Assembly: GCF_002368095.1 (NCBI RefSeq)
Contig: NZ_AP018227.1
Location: forward strand, 7,270,123-7,334,122
DNA length: 64,000 nt
Reading direction: 5' to 3'
Origin: Calothrix parasitica NIES-267
GTDB lineage: Bacteria > Cyanobacteriota > Cyanobacteriia > Cyanobacteriales > Nostocaceae
Of the stretch, positions 36,082 to 44,259 are shown piece after piece (the first letter of the stretch is position 1; each line of letters starts with the position of its first letter). A program made the translations under genes and the position numbers. The notes under the pieces are model-generated. The model was given only the letters and a program-made list of their open reading frames with translations. It ran no database searches and had not been told where the DNA came from.

Positions 36082-37677
36082 ATGCCTTATACAATTTCTA
36101 ACAACAGTTGTGCTGGATGTGACAAATGTCGTTTCCAGTGTCCAACGGGTGCTATCAAAATCGATAATGGTGAATATTGGATTGACCCCCATTTATGTAA
36201 CAATTGCGAGGGTTATTATTCCGAACCGCAATGTGCATCTGCCTGTCCAAATAAGTCCCCGATGCCATTACAAGTAAAAAAAGGGAGGTGCAAAATTGAC
36301 GATAGAGAATTAACTAGTTCCGATTTATTTTTTAATGGTAAAAGTAATCCATTTGCATCGGGTATCCCAATATGGGAAGCTTGTAATGTGCTATCTCAAA
36401 GAACATCTTTACCTTGGGTAATTGATGAAAACAATCAAATTTTTTATAGCAAACAGATAAATCAAGGTAAAGGTAAAATCGCTTTTCATATTAATTCTGA
36501 TTCAGAAGAATGTGGATTTGCAAAAGATTTGGAAGTAATAGAAGCTCTTGATATTCGTGCTGCTTGCGTCCATCTAATTTTTGCTGCTTATGCGACTTTT
36601 GCTGAAAAACCTTGGGAAGAAGAATTTGTTATAGATGATAAGCAAATAGAGAAATATTTGGGATTAGAGAAGCGCAAGGACTTGAATAAAACTACAAAGT
36701 TGGCTTTGATGAAAAGTTTAGTTTTACAAGCTTCTTCTTTAATGCTTTCTATTGATTTACCCGAGCAAGGACGTATCAAACCAATTTCCTTAGAAAAAAC
36801 TAAACTTTGGGATTTACTAGGGATTCAGCATCATTTTCAACATGACGAACTAGGGTGTAAATATTTGATTGGTTTAACATTTAGAGTTCAAGCTGGAGAT
36901 TGGGCTAAGCATTTCTTAAATAAAGAAGCTTGTAAAGAGCGAACAGCTTTTTATCAATATGGTAATTTACCCAAATCTTTGCTGACTACAGTCATGAGTA
37001 TTTGGCAGCAGCATGAAGGTGCAGCAAGGCTTATGATGTGGTTAATGTTCAAAGCCAAAATGGGTAAACAACAACGCATCACTATACCTACGTTGATGCG
37101 TGTTGCTTATGGAGAGCGCAAAGTTGCTATTGCTTGTAGGAAAAGGGAAGAGCGAAAAAGACTGCTGCGAACTTATGAAAGCGATTTAGAAACTTTGTCA
37201 CATCATGGAATGAAACCTATCTTTGACCCGGTTACCTATCCAGAACCAATTCAACCGTTGTGGTCGAAACTAGCAGATATTCCCGAAGACCCAGATGAAG
37301 CGATAGAATTTTGGATTAACGACGGTGACGAAGGAAGAAGGTTAACTGATGTCAGTCCCCGTGGAAAATGGAAGATGTTAATGAATGCAAGAATTTTAGC
37401 ATTTGAAATGGCACCACAGTGGGATCAGCCGAACCTCAAAGCAAAGAAAAAGCAGCAGAGAACTAGCAGCACTAACAAGAGAAGAAATATTAAAACAGCA
37501 GGTGGTTTACTTGGTGAGCAAATACGTTTAGCAAGAAAAAACTTGAGTATTTCTCAAAGGGAATTAGCAAGACTGATGGGAAAAAGTCAAAGCTGGATTC
37601 GGGACATAGAAAACGGTCGTCTGAAGGTAAAAATCGAAGACCAGTTAGTTTTACGTAAAGTCCTGAAAATAGCTTAA
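36082..37677 (+). CDS. patB: PatB/CnfR, ferredoxin-HTH transcriptional activator of nif genes
   Basis: 531 aa from ATG at 36082 (MPYTISNNSCAGCDKC); a GTG at 36067 would add five residues. N-terminal bacterial ferredoxin-like domain with two Cys sets (C10, C13, C16, C20 and C39, C42, C51, C55) for 4Fe-4S clusters, a ~400-residue middle domain and a C-terminal Cro/XRE helix-turn-helix (IRLARKNLSISQRELARLMGKSQSWIRDIENG). This is the exact architecture and length of PatB (CnfR), which activates nif genes under low oxygen and is needed for heterocyst function. Divergent to the cox2 operon, as in Anabaena. Strong evidence for a diazotrophic, heterocystous host. Confidence 0.95.
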   Translation: MPYTISNNSCAGCDKCRFQCPTGAIKIDNGEYWIDPHLCNNCEGYYSEPQCASACPNKSPMPLQVKKGRCKIDDRELTSSDLFFNGKSNPFASGIPIWEACNVLSQRTSLPWVIDENNQIFYSKQINQGKGKIAFHINSDSEECGFAKDLEVIEALDIRAACVHLIFAAYATFAEKPWEEEFVIDDKQIEKYLGLEKRKDLNKTTKLALMKSLVLQASSLMLSIDLPEQGRIKPISLEKTKLWDLLGIQHHFQHDELGCKYLIGLTFRVQAGDWAKHFLNKEACKERTAFYQYGNLPKSLLTTVMSIWQQHEGAARLMMWLMFKAKMGKQQRITIPTLMRVAYGERKVAIACRKREERKRLLRTYESDLETLSHHGMKPIFDPVTYPEPIQPLWSKLADIPEDPDEAIEFWINDGDEGRRLTDVSPRGKWKMLMNARILAFEMAPQWDQPNLKAKKKQQRTSSTNKRRNIKTAGGLLGEQIRLARKNLSISQRELARLMGKSQSWIRDIENGRLKVKIEDQLVLRKVLKIA

Positions 37678-37705
37678 ATTATTTATATTTTAATTAATTT
37701 CGACT

Positions 37706-37724
37706 CGATTCTTTAAAAGAATCG
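37706..37724 (+). terminator. Rho-independent terminator of patB
   Basis: CGATTCTT / AAGAATCG stem, 3-nt loop, followed by GGGTTTTTGTTT. It lies 29 bp after the patB stop. Confidence 0.85.
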
Positions 37725-37898
37725 GGTTTTTGTTTACATTGATAAAAACAAAATATAGTGCTAATCAAGGTCAAAGCTAAAAGGTCAAGGGTTAATAAAT
37801 ACTAATTTTAAAAAATCTTATGTCTCATGACCAATTACTAATTATTACTTAATATTTTTGGCGCTATAAGCGCAACTACAAACCAATTACCAATTACC

Positions 37899-38381
37899 TC
37901 AATTCTGCATTTCCATCACATAATCATCCATCACAAAACCATTCCCAATATCCGTTTCAACATCATCAACAATCTTAAATCCAATTTTTTTATAAAAAGC
38001 GATGCTGTCAGAATTATTTTTATTCACTGTTAATTGAATGATAGGATTATCAAAACTGCTATTAATAAAATTGATTGCTTGTTTACCAATACCTTTTCCT
38101 CGACAGGAATCAACAACGTATAATTTACTTAAAAATAATTTTTCCCCTTTATCCTTAACAGAACAGTATCCAGCTTGGGTTTGGTTATTCAAAATTAAAT
38201 AATATTGATATCCTTCAGCTATTTGTTGTTTGATAGCATCTTCACTTTGAAACTTATCCAGCATGTAATCAACCTGCTCGTTTCCAATAATTGGTAAATA
38301 GTGTTGATTCCAAATTATGAAGGCTAATTTAGCAAGTTGTGAAATCGCTTCGGGATTATCGACAATTTTAAATTCAATCAT
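37899..38381 (-). CDS. GNAT family N-acetyltransferase
   Basis: 160 aa from the ATG at 38381 (MIEFKIVDNPEAISQLAKLAF); the frame continues to 38456 but the extra 25 residues overlap a conserved promoter repeat and are rejected. Motif A of the acetyl-CoA site is clear: LYVVDSCRGKGIGKQAINF (Q/R-x-x-G-x-G/A), followed by NKNNSDSIAFYKKIGFKIV. The acetylated substrate is unknown. It is divergent from a MATE exporter, with an AraC-type operator in the shared spacer. Confidence 0.85.
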   Translation of the reverse strand: MIEFKIVDNPEAISQLAKLAFIIWNQHYLPIIGNEQVDYMLDKFQSEDAIKQQIAEGYQYYLILNNQTQAGYCSVKDKGEKLFLSKLYVVDSCRGKGIGKQAINFINSSFDNPIIQLTVNKNNSDSIAFYKKIGFKIVDDVETDIGNGFVMDDYVMEMQN

Positions 38382-38433
38382 AAAATCTTGACAAGTAGCG
38401 TTAAATAAATTGCATTCAAACAAAAAACTTACA

Positions 38434-38467
38434 GCAAGATTTTGATAGTACCGCAAGATTTAAATAG
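38434..38467 (+). promoter_or_regulatory. AraC-type direct-repeat operator upstream of the MATE gene
   Basis: Two half-sites, GCAAGATTTTGATAG (38434) and GCAAGATTTAAATAG (38453), 13 of 15 identical with a 19-bp period. They are followed by TTTAAGTTTCAATTCTTTATAAATT with a TATAAA -10-like box. An almost identical arrangement is found at 43096-43129. The distance to the MATE ATG is 129 bp. Confidence 0.7.
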
Positions 38468-38596
38468 TTTTAAGTTTCAATTCTTTATAAATTTTAAGTA
38501 ACGCTGGTAGCTTACTCAAGCCAGGAAGCCACCAACTTTGTTGAATCCAATAAATCAAAGTCTTCAAGAATTGCATTTTAAATTTTAGAGGTCAAA

Positions 38597-39994
38597 ATGT
38601 TGTTAGAAAAAAAGCGTATAAAAAATGAATCGGTTGCTCTTGCTATTCGTAAGGAAAGCCAACAATTTCTGCAATTAGCTATTCCTTTAGTTAGCGCTCA
38701 AATTACCCAGTCTCTAACGGGTTTTTTCGACACAATTATGATGGGAAGATTGGGAGCAGAAACTCTTGCTGCTGGTGGTTTAGCTTCTCTAACTTTCTTT
38801 GCTTTATTAAATATTGCTACCGGTGTAGTTTCAGCAGTAAGTCCAGTCATAGCCCAAGCTTATGGTGCAGGACATAAAACAAAGATTGAAAAGTATGTTC
38901 GTCAAGGTTTTTGGTTAGTTTTATGGTTATCGATACCAAGTATGTTGGTAATTGCAAAATTGGATTCGATAATGCTTCAATTGGGACAAACAGAAACAAC
39001 CGTTAATCTTGCTAATACCTATTTAGATATAATTTTGTGGGCTTTTATCCCAGCTTTAGGTTTTGCAATGCTGCGGAGTGTGCTATCTGGATTGTCTCAT
39101 ACTCGTCCGATAATGTTTATTGTGATTGTTGGGACTTTGTTTAATATTATCGGTAATTATATTCTGGGGTTTGGTAAGTTTGGCTTTCCCCGATTGGAAT
39201 TAGCTGGTTTAGCTATATCAAGTTCTATAACTTTCTGGGGAATGTTTATTGCTCTGGTAATTTACATGCTTAAACATCCCCAATTAAAAATCTATCGTAT
39301 TTTCGAGCAGCTACATAAATTCAAACCGAATATTATTTGGGAATTGAGCAAAATTGGCGTACCAATCGGTATATTCATTGCTTTTGAACTAGGATTATTC
39401 ACCACAGTCACCTTTCTAATGGGTTCCCTGGGAACAGAGGTATTAGCAGCACATCAAATTGTTTTCCAAACCGTGATAGTCACTTTTATGATTCCTTTAG
39501 GAATGTCTTATGCAGCAACAGCAAGGGTTGGAAGGTGGTTTGGGAAAAAAAATCTTAGGGGAATCAAACTATCTACATATATCAGCATTGCTATCGGATT
39601 GGGGATTACAATTTTACTAACAATTTTCATGCTGTTATTCCCTGAGTTGGTAGTTGGACTTTATCTAGATATTAATGACCCTGCTAATACTGAAATCATC
39701 AATTTAGCATTACCAATGTTAACTATTGCCACCCTCTCACAAATCTTAGATGCTATTCAAAAAATTACTTACGGTGCATTACAAGGAATTCAAGATACTC
39801 AAGTACCTCTATTATTAAGCGTTCCAGTATTGTGGGGTATTGGATTAACTGGTGGTTATATTCTCGGATTTGTTTTTGATTGGGGTGGTACTGGTTTGTG
39901 GTTGGGACAGTCTATTGGAGTTGGTATTGTCGCGCTATTGTTTTTGGCTCGCTTTCGTCATCAAGTCACAGGTCGAAAATTCGATTGGAATTAA
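38597..39994 (+). CDS. MATE family efflux transporter (NorM-like)
   Basis: 465 aa, twelve predicted membrane helices in two homologous halves, with the MATE signatures MMGRLGAETLAAGGLAS and GSLGTEVLAAHQIVFQ. MATE proteins export cationic drugs, toxins or secondary metabolites using Na+ or H+ gradients. Probably controlled by the AraC regulator at 40783-41670 through the operator 129 bp upstream. A decayed second copy of a related gene is at 51382-51644. The substrate is not predictable. Confidence 0.93.
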   Translation: MLLEKKRIKNESVALAIRKESQQFLQLAIPLVSAQITQSLTGFFDTIMMGRLGAETLAAGGLASLTFFALLNIATGVVSAVSPVIAQAYGAGHKTKIEKYVRQGFWLVLWLSIPSMLVIAKLDSIMLQLGQTETTVNLANTYLDIILWAFIPALGFAMLRSVLSGLSHTRPIMFIVIVGTLFNIIGNYILGFGKFGFPRLELAGLAISSSITFWGMFIALVIYMLKHPQLKIYRIFEQLHKFKPNIIWELSKIGVPIGIFIAFELGLFTTVTFLMGSLGTEVLAAHQIVFQTVIVTFMIPLGMSYAATARVGRWFGKKNLRGIKLSTYISIAIGLGITILLTIFMLLFPELVVGLYLDINDPANTEIINLALPMLTIATLSQILDAIQKITYGALQGIQDTQVPLLLSVPVLWGIGLTGGYILGFVFDWGGTGLWLGQSIGVGIVALLFLARFRHQVTGRKFDWN

Positions 39995-40131
39995 ATCTAA
40001 ATTAATGCTCTGTCCCATTAATTGTGATGGGTTTTCGTTCACACTTGCTTGGGGGTTGCTTTTCCCAACTTCTAGAAACCCTTCTCCTTAATAAGGTGAA
40101 GGGTGGTGAAGTTGGGGTTCGCTCTAATTTC

Positions 40132-40260
40132 AAAACTATTGCGATAACGCAATATTTTCAATTGATTTATTGTTTTAACTTTTAGAAAACTATTGCGATG
40201 TCGTAATAATTGTTTTTATAATTAATTTACGGTTTCGATTTTAATAAAAACCGTTGCGAT
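40132..40260 (+). repeat. Three AAAACTATTGCGAT-type direct repeats
   Basis: Copies at 40132 (with an ATTGCG-ATAA-CGCAAT palindrome), 40186 and 40246 (AAAACCGTTGCGAT), spaced 54 and 60 bp apart. A fourth at 40706 carries the same ACAATAATTATTTT tail. Unknown family. Confidence 0.55.
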
Positions 40261-40532
40261 AACAAAATAATTAAATTCAAGTAAGATACCTGCTGATTTA
40301 ATCTGATTATTTTTTAATTACTCGTAAACTTATTACCTTACTTAACAAGTCAGACGTTTTATTTATTACGGAGACATTTTATTTAATCTGATATAATATT
40401 GCTTATAATGAGACAATTACTTACTTTTTATTTATTCGAGTATATATAATTGCTCAAAAAAAATTGAGATAGAAATAAGGCGATTTTTCTATATTAGTGA
40501 CTGTTTTATGATATTATTTTTATTAAAGATTA

Positions 40533-40592
40533 TTTTCATAATGGGAAGGCATGCCTAAAATAAAAATTTTATTAATATTCCCATTATGAAAA
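40533..40592. repeat. Perfect 15-bp inverted repeat TTTTCATAATGGGAA / TTCCCATTATGAAAA
   Basis: Arms at 40533-40547 and 40578-40592 with a 30-bp AT-rich loop that contains GGCATGCC. It could be a small MITE or a long-loop transcriptional hairpin. Confidence 0.65.
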
Positions 40593-40782
40593 ATTACTAT
40601 CTATTTTTTCATTATCACATATTTTCATCATTAAAAAAATTCTACTTCAACTAGATAAAAATTAAAATCAAAACACTATTTCTATTTAGTAGTTGTATTG
40701 AAATAAAAAACTATTGCGATATGACAATAATTATTTTTTCAAATGATTAATCTTCAAGTAGGACAGGGACAATAGTCAATCT

Positions 40783-41670
40783 CTAACTTGCTCGATATTG
40801 CTTGGGTGTAAATCCGGTGAATCGTCGAAAATATTGACCAAAATGGCTGTGGCTGTTGAAACCACATAATAAAGCAATGTCAGTCACTGATAATTCTGGA
40901 TTTTTTAATAAAGATTTTGCTCGCTCAACTCTTTGTTTAATCACATATTTGTTCGGTGAGATTCCCAAAGACTTTTTAAACAAGCGGCTAAAATGATATT
41001 GGCTGATTCCGGCTAAATTAGCTAAATCTGATAATTTAATTTCTGAAGCGATATTGTCGTTAATATAATCGGTAACTAAAAGTAGCTTGCTATCGCTTAA
41101 ACCTGCTAAACTTAAATTCAAGCTTGTTTTTTGAACCGAATAATCTCGCAGTAAATTGACAGCTAAAGCATTACTCAAAGATTCGATATAAAGCTTGCTT
41201 CCCAAACCGCTTCCTTGATTGAGTTCCGAATACAGCATCATGATAATTTGCTCAACCTGCGGATTGCGATCGCGAAATTTGTGAATTAACTCCAGACTAC
41301 TCCCGTCAAAACCAGTTTGTTGAGCAACTGTTTCTAAAAATTCTGGTTCAATTTGAATTTGTAAGAAATGGTCGTCACCTTCAGCACGATATTCACCTGG
41401 GGTACCTGCTGGTGTAATGCAAATATCACCCTTGCTGTAAATTCCTACATAGCGCTGTTTTCCTATCACTTGATGAATCCGATGGGGACGTGTTGTCAGA
41501 CACAAAGTTAAATCGTGCTGCTCAAAAGCTGGATAAGAACCTTGAGCAGGTGGTAACTGATATTCTTTGACAGTAATAGATTTCCAGCCTAAATCTTTAC
41601 TCGAAGCAATTAGTCCTTCATCGGATGAGTAAGCAATTGTTGATAGTTTGGTGCTGGGAACTTTATTCAT
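40783..41670 (-). CDS. AraC family transcriptional regulator
   Basis: 295 aa. An N-terminal cupin-like sensor region (about 1-150; TTRPHRIHQVIGKQRYVGIYSKGDICITPAGTPGEY) and a C-terminal AraC double helix-turn-helix (KLSDLANLAGISQYHFSRLFKKSLGISPNKY, then SVTDIALLCGFNSHSHFGQYFRRFTGFTPKQYR). The effector is unknown. It lies between two genes that share a 19-bp-period operator, which fits binding of an AraC dimer to direct repeats; it probably controls the MATE exporter and the GNAT-YrhK-SnoaL group. Its own upstream side is now separated from the second operator by the IsrB element. Confidence 0.9.
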   Translation of the reverse strand: MNKVPSTKLSTIAYSSDEGLIASSKDLGWKSITVKEYQLPPAQGSYPAFEQHDLTLCLTTRPHRIHQVIGKQRYVGIYSKGDICITPAGTPGEYRAEGDDHFLQIQIEPEFLETVAQQTGFDGSSLELIHKFRDRNPQVEQIIMMLYSELNQGSGLGSKLYIESLSNALAVNLLRDYSVQKTSLNLSLAGLSDSKLLLVTDYINDNIASEIKLSDLANLAGISQYHFSRLFKKSLGISPNKYVIKQRVERAKSLLKNPELSVTDIALLCGFNSHSHFGQYFRRFTGFTPKQYRAS

Positions 41671-41737
41671 AAGAAAATCTCGGTAGTTTGGAAACTCAGC
41701 CTTTTTAAAGCTGAGAGGAAAAACGCCGCGTGCGGTT

Positions 41738-42838
41738 TTAACCGCCGTGGACTTTGTATTTTTGAGAAGTTACTATTAACCCTGTGGAGCGTTTAATCAG
41801 GTTTACTTTTTTTGAAGTAAACTGACCTAACCTTTTCCAGTTAGCATCAGAGATTGATACTTGAGTTTTAGTATCTCCACTTACCCACCCTCGGTAAGTT
41901 TTATCAGCTTTAGTAGCCTCGACATAATCGCCTTTACGATATCCATGCTGTGTAACAGTACCACCATATTTGCGTCTTTTACCTCCTTTGCTAGGAACCA
42001 TTAAATGTAATTGTCTGCGGCTAATTGGAGGTCTTGAAACTATTAGAAATATTGAATCAGTTAAGGTTAACTCTCCTTTCGAGCCCATTGAATTTTTATC
42101 GATTGCTGTATATTTCAACCAGTGAGTAGCAGCAAGCGCTATACCGTCTACAGCATGAGTTTGAGGTATTTGTAGCGACTTATTACCTTTTTCTTTTTCA
42201 AGCCTCAAATGCTTACGAGTAACAGATGTTTCGTAACCTTCACGAGTCGTAAAATTAAAAAGTTTAGTAGCTGAAGAAAGCTTTTTACAAATTAATTTTT
42301 GACCAACCATGACCGGACTAAAACCTTTGTTGCCTTTAGCTTTTACTACTTCGTAAACTACGTGAGAGACAGGATACAAATCGACGATTAAACGTAATAA
42401 TCTAAGTTCCAAGTTTTTCGACGCTTTAACGCTTGGAGGCATTCCCTCTTGTCTGCGGTTGTTAAATCTATTTTGTCTGTGAGAACGTTTATCAAAAGGT
42501 AATTTACGATTAATTCTTCTACCCCTTCGTCCTCTACGCATCATGGAACGCTGCACCATACGCTTGGTTACGTTTTTAAATGGTAATTCTACGTGAGCAG
42601 TTAAAAGAGTCTCTTTTTGGGATAAAACTGCTATCCCAGTAAACATTTTCCCTGGGTCGATACCTACTACTACATCTTGAAGTTTATTGTCTGAGGCAGG
42701 CTTTAAAAGCTGCACGTAAAATACGTTTAATTTTGACCACTTACCGATTGCTTTTCCTTCTTTTATCCACCGTCTAGCTCTACTTGATTTTGTAGGCATT
42801 AATGGCTTACCGTCGTAGCTAATTACTGGTACACGCAT
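41738..42838 (-). CDS. isrB: IsrB, RNA-guided RuvC nickase (IscB relative without HNH)
   Basis: 366 aa. N-terminal PLMP motif (KPLMPTKSSRARRWIKEGKA), RuvC-I GIDPGKMFTGIAV (D61), an arginine-rich bridge helix (QRSMMRRGRRGRRINRK), RuvC-II VVYEVVKAKG (E163) and RuvC-III THAVDGIALA (H228, D231). No HNH domain lies between RuvC-II and RuvC-III, and the size is that of IsrB (~350 aa) rather than IscB (~400-500). All catalytic residues are present, so it should be active as an omega-RNA-guided nickase. The C-terminal ~110 residues (LHLMVPSKGGKRRKYGGTVTQHGY..KGDYV) are the RNA/target-interacting part. No transposase is adjacent. Confidence 0.82.
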   Translation of the reverse strand: MRVPVISYDGKPLMPTKSSRARRWIKEGKAIGKWSKLNVFYVQLLKPASDNKLQDVVVGIDPGKMFTGIAVLSQKETLLTAHVELPFKNVTKRMVQRSMMRRGRRGRRINRKLPFDKRSHRQNRFNNRRQEGMPPSVKASKNLELRLLRLIVDLYPVSHVVYEVVKAKGNKGFSPVMVGQKLICKKLSSATKLFNFTTREGYETSVTRKHLRLEKEKGNKSLQIPQTHAVDGIALAATHWLKYTAIDKNSMGSKGELTLTDSIFLIVSRPPISRRQLHLMVPSKGGKRRKYGGTVTQHGYRKGDYVEATKADKTYRGWVSGDTKTQVSISDANWKRLGQFTSKKVNLIKRSTGLIVTSQKYKVHGG

Positions 42839-43075
42839 TTAGGTATAACCCCGGAGTGAATGGTTCAAGTCTCCTCGTCCACCGCTGCTAAGATGTCCTT
42901 TCTGCAAGCAACTGACCAAACAGTTTTAAAGATAGTCCAGACTGGAGAAGCATCTGGAAGTTTTTACCGAGCAGCGGCTCAATGGACTAGTCAGTACTTA
43001 CGTCACCAGATTTGGTTCTGGCAAGCTCAGTGTCTTTAGACCTGAGTTACTGACGGCTGTGTTTACGGGAATTCC
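42839..43075 (-). ncRNA. Probable omega RNA of IsrB
   Basis: The region directly 5' of isrB is distinctly more G/C-rich than its surroundings and full of stems on the minus strand: CGCTGCTCGG, GCAGCGGTGGACGAGG and CTTGAACCATTCACTCCGGGG. IscB and IsrB omega RNAs are encoded at this position and reach into the gene start. The guide is expected at the 5' end, so around 43060-43085. Exact ends are unknown. Confidence 0.5.
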
Positions 43076-43095
43076 ATCTAAATCAAAAACTCGCA

Positions 43096-43129
43096 GCAAG
43101 ATTTTGATAGTACGGCAAAATTCAAATAG
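43096..43129 (+). promoter_or_regulatory. AraC-type direct-repeat operator upstream of the second GNAT gene
   Basis: Half-sites GCAAGATTTTGATAG (43096) and GCAAAATTCAAATAG (43115), again with a 19-bp period. They are followed by TTTAAGTCTCAAATCTTTATAAATT. The whole 60-bp block matches 38434-38495. The distance to the GNAT ATG is 128 bp, against 129 bp at the MATE gene. Confidence 0.7.
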
Positions 43130-43257
43130 CTTTAAGTCTCAAATCTTTATAAATTGTAATTAATGTTAGTGATTCAGAGCAAGTAAATAATTCATCAACT
43201 TCTCTAATCATCAAGATAAACAAGTTAAAGAGTATTTTATAGAGAGAAAGTAGAATT

Positions 43258-43854
43258 ATGACGTTGGTATCTCAAACACAGATAAAAAAAATCGCCCAAA
43301 TTTTAGCGGAGTCTTTTATGGATGACCCCAGTTTTAAATTTACTTATGGCGAAAATGTAAATAAAATTCGGGCTTTAGTTGCTTTCTTTGAGCTATTTGT
43401 AAATGATGCAATAGAGCGAGGTGAAATAGTTATTGCACCAGAAGACCAAGGAGTTTGTATTTGGTATCCGGAGTCTGTAGAAATTTTCAACAAGCAATTT
43501 GAACAGATATTAATTGATGTTGCTTCGACTGTCTATCATTTTGCAGGTGAGGAATCGGGTAAACGCTTCGAGCATCTAATCAACACAATGGGTGAGAAAG
43601 AACCGGAAAGAACCCATTGTGAAGTATTTTTTATTGGTTTGAAACCAGAAGCACGGGGAAAAGGAATAGGTAAGAATTTGATAAAACCCGTTCTTGATTA
43701 CGCTGACAAAAACCAAGTTGGTTGCTATCTAGTTTCTTCAAGTTATCGTAATATCTCATTCTATAAACGACACGGTTTCCAAAAATATTGTCCAATTAAA
43801 ATTAGCGATTCCTATTCGATGACGGGGATGTGGAGAGATTTTGTTAATAACTAA
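43258..43854 (+). CDS. GNAT family N-acetyltransferase
   Basis: 198 aa. An N-terminal ILAESFMDDPSFKFTYG block typical of the GNAT subgroup that includes puromycin and antibiotic acetylators, then the acetyl-CoA site VFFIGLKPEARGKGIGKNLIKPVLDYADK (R-x-x-G-x-G) and SSYRNISFYKRHGFQ. The ATG at 43258 follows a GAGAGAAAG ribosome-binding site. It heads a probable operon with the YrhK-like and SnoaL-like genes and is under an AraC-type operator. A detoxifying role next to a MATE exporter is plausible but inferred. Confidence 0.87.
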   Translation: MTLVSQTQIKKIAQILAESFMDDPSFKFTYGENVNKIRALVAFFELFVNDAIERGEIVIAPEDQGVCIWYPESVEIFNKQFEQILIDVASTVYHFAGEESGKRFEHLINTMGEKEPERTHCEVFFIGLKPEARGKGIGKNLIKPVLDYADKNQVGCYLVSSSYRNISFYKRHGFQKYCPIKISDSYSMTGMWRDFVNN

Positions 43855-43888
43855 ATTAGGACTTACGCTATTTTTACAAGACTTGGGT

Positions 43889-43953
43889 GGTGCGTGGCAC
43901 TATAAATCTTATTACTACGTTGATAATTAGTCAAAGTGTCACAGCACCCTACA
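43889..43953. repeat. Palindromic repeat GGTGCGTGGCAC... CAGCACCCTAC (copy 5)
   Basis: A degenerate member of the GTAGGGTGC/GGTGCG family, lying between the GNAT and YrhK-like genes. It is preceded by AGGACTTACGC, one end of another MITE family (see 58481-58625). Confidence 0.6.
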
Positions 43954-43999
43954 AAATAAATATGGCAGCAGTAGATTAATAAAGTGGATAAAGAACACA

Positions 44000-44239
44000 A
44001 TGTTAGTAACTAATTTATTTGTGCCGGAAACTCGAAAAAAGACCAATAAAGCAGAGAATAAAGTTGATAACGCTGCACTCGTAAGCTGGTTGTTTTTAAT
44101 TGGCTCGTTGCTATTTGTATTAGATTCTGGCTTAGAAATTATTGAAGGTATTTCATTGCATTCAGTCATTCATCTATCAGCTAGTTTGCTATTTACTATT
44201 GGTTCGATACTCTTTTTACCTAGAAATCAACAGCAGTAA
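44000..44239 (+). CDS. YrhK-like small membrane protein
   Basis: 79 aa with two transmembrane helices (about 30-48 and 56-72; ALVSWLFLIGSLLFVLDSG and LSASLLFTIGSILFLP), the repeated FxIGSxLF pattern of the YrhK domain. It lies between a GNAT gene (145 bp upstream) and the SnoaL-like gene (20 bp downstream, GGGAGGAAA site), which argues it is real. Function unknown. Confidence 0.65.
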   Translation: MLVTNLFVPETRKKTNKAENKVDNAALVSWLFLIGSLLFVLDSGLEIIEGISLHSVIHLSASLLFTIGSILFLPRNQQQ

Positions 44240-44259
44240 TTATTATCGGGAGGAAAACA

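Larger units (their letters stand above)
39995..40782. other. Intergenic region with repeated AAACTATTGCGAT motif and a long hairpin
   Basis: 788 bp without a gene. Features: a CCTTCTCCTTAATAAGGTGAAGG hairpin (40078-40112), four AAAACTATTGCGAT-like motifs (40132, 40186, 40246, 40706), and a perfect 15-bp inverted repeat (40533-40592). It lies between the convergent MATE and AraC genes, so it carries no promoter for either. Confidence 0.6.
41680..43082 (-). mobile_element. IsrB-type element (non-autonomous IS200/IS605-like)
   Basis: A unit made of an isrB gene and its upstream structured RNA region, with no tnpA transposase. The left side has two hairpins, CTCAGC..GCTGAG (41695-41715) and GCGGTTTTAACCGC (41734-41749 region), as seen at IS200/IS605 ends. 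The right side ends where sequence homology to the MATE upstream region resumes (about 43083). It is inserted in the divergent promoter spacer between araC and a GNAT gene. Exact ends are not determined. Confidence 0.6.

Noticed and set aside
39852-40091. 79-aa ORF at the end of the MATE gene
   Set aside because: Frame-shifted shadow of the MATE C-terminus running into intergenic repeats.
42840-42880. tRNA-like GGTTCAAGTCTCCTCGTCC string
   Set aside because: No cloverleaf can be drawn; it is part of the structured region 5' of isrB.
44000-44169. Minus-strand ORF opposite the YrhK-like gene (43939-44169)
   Set aside because: Shadow of the plus-strand gene, which has operon context and a recognisable domain.
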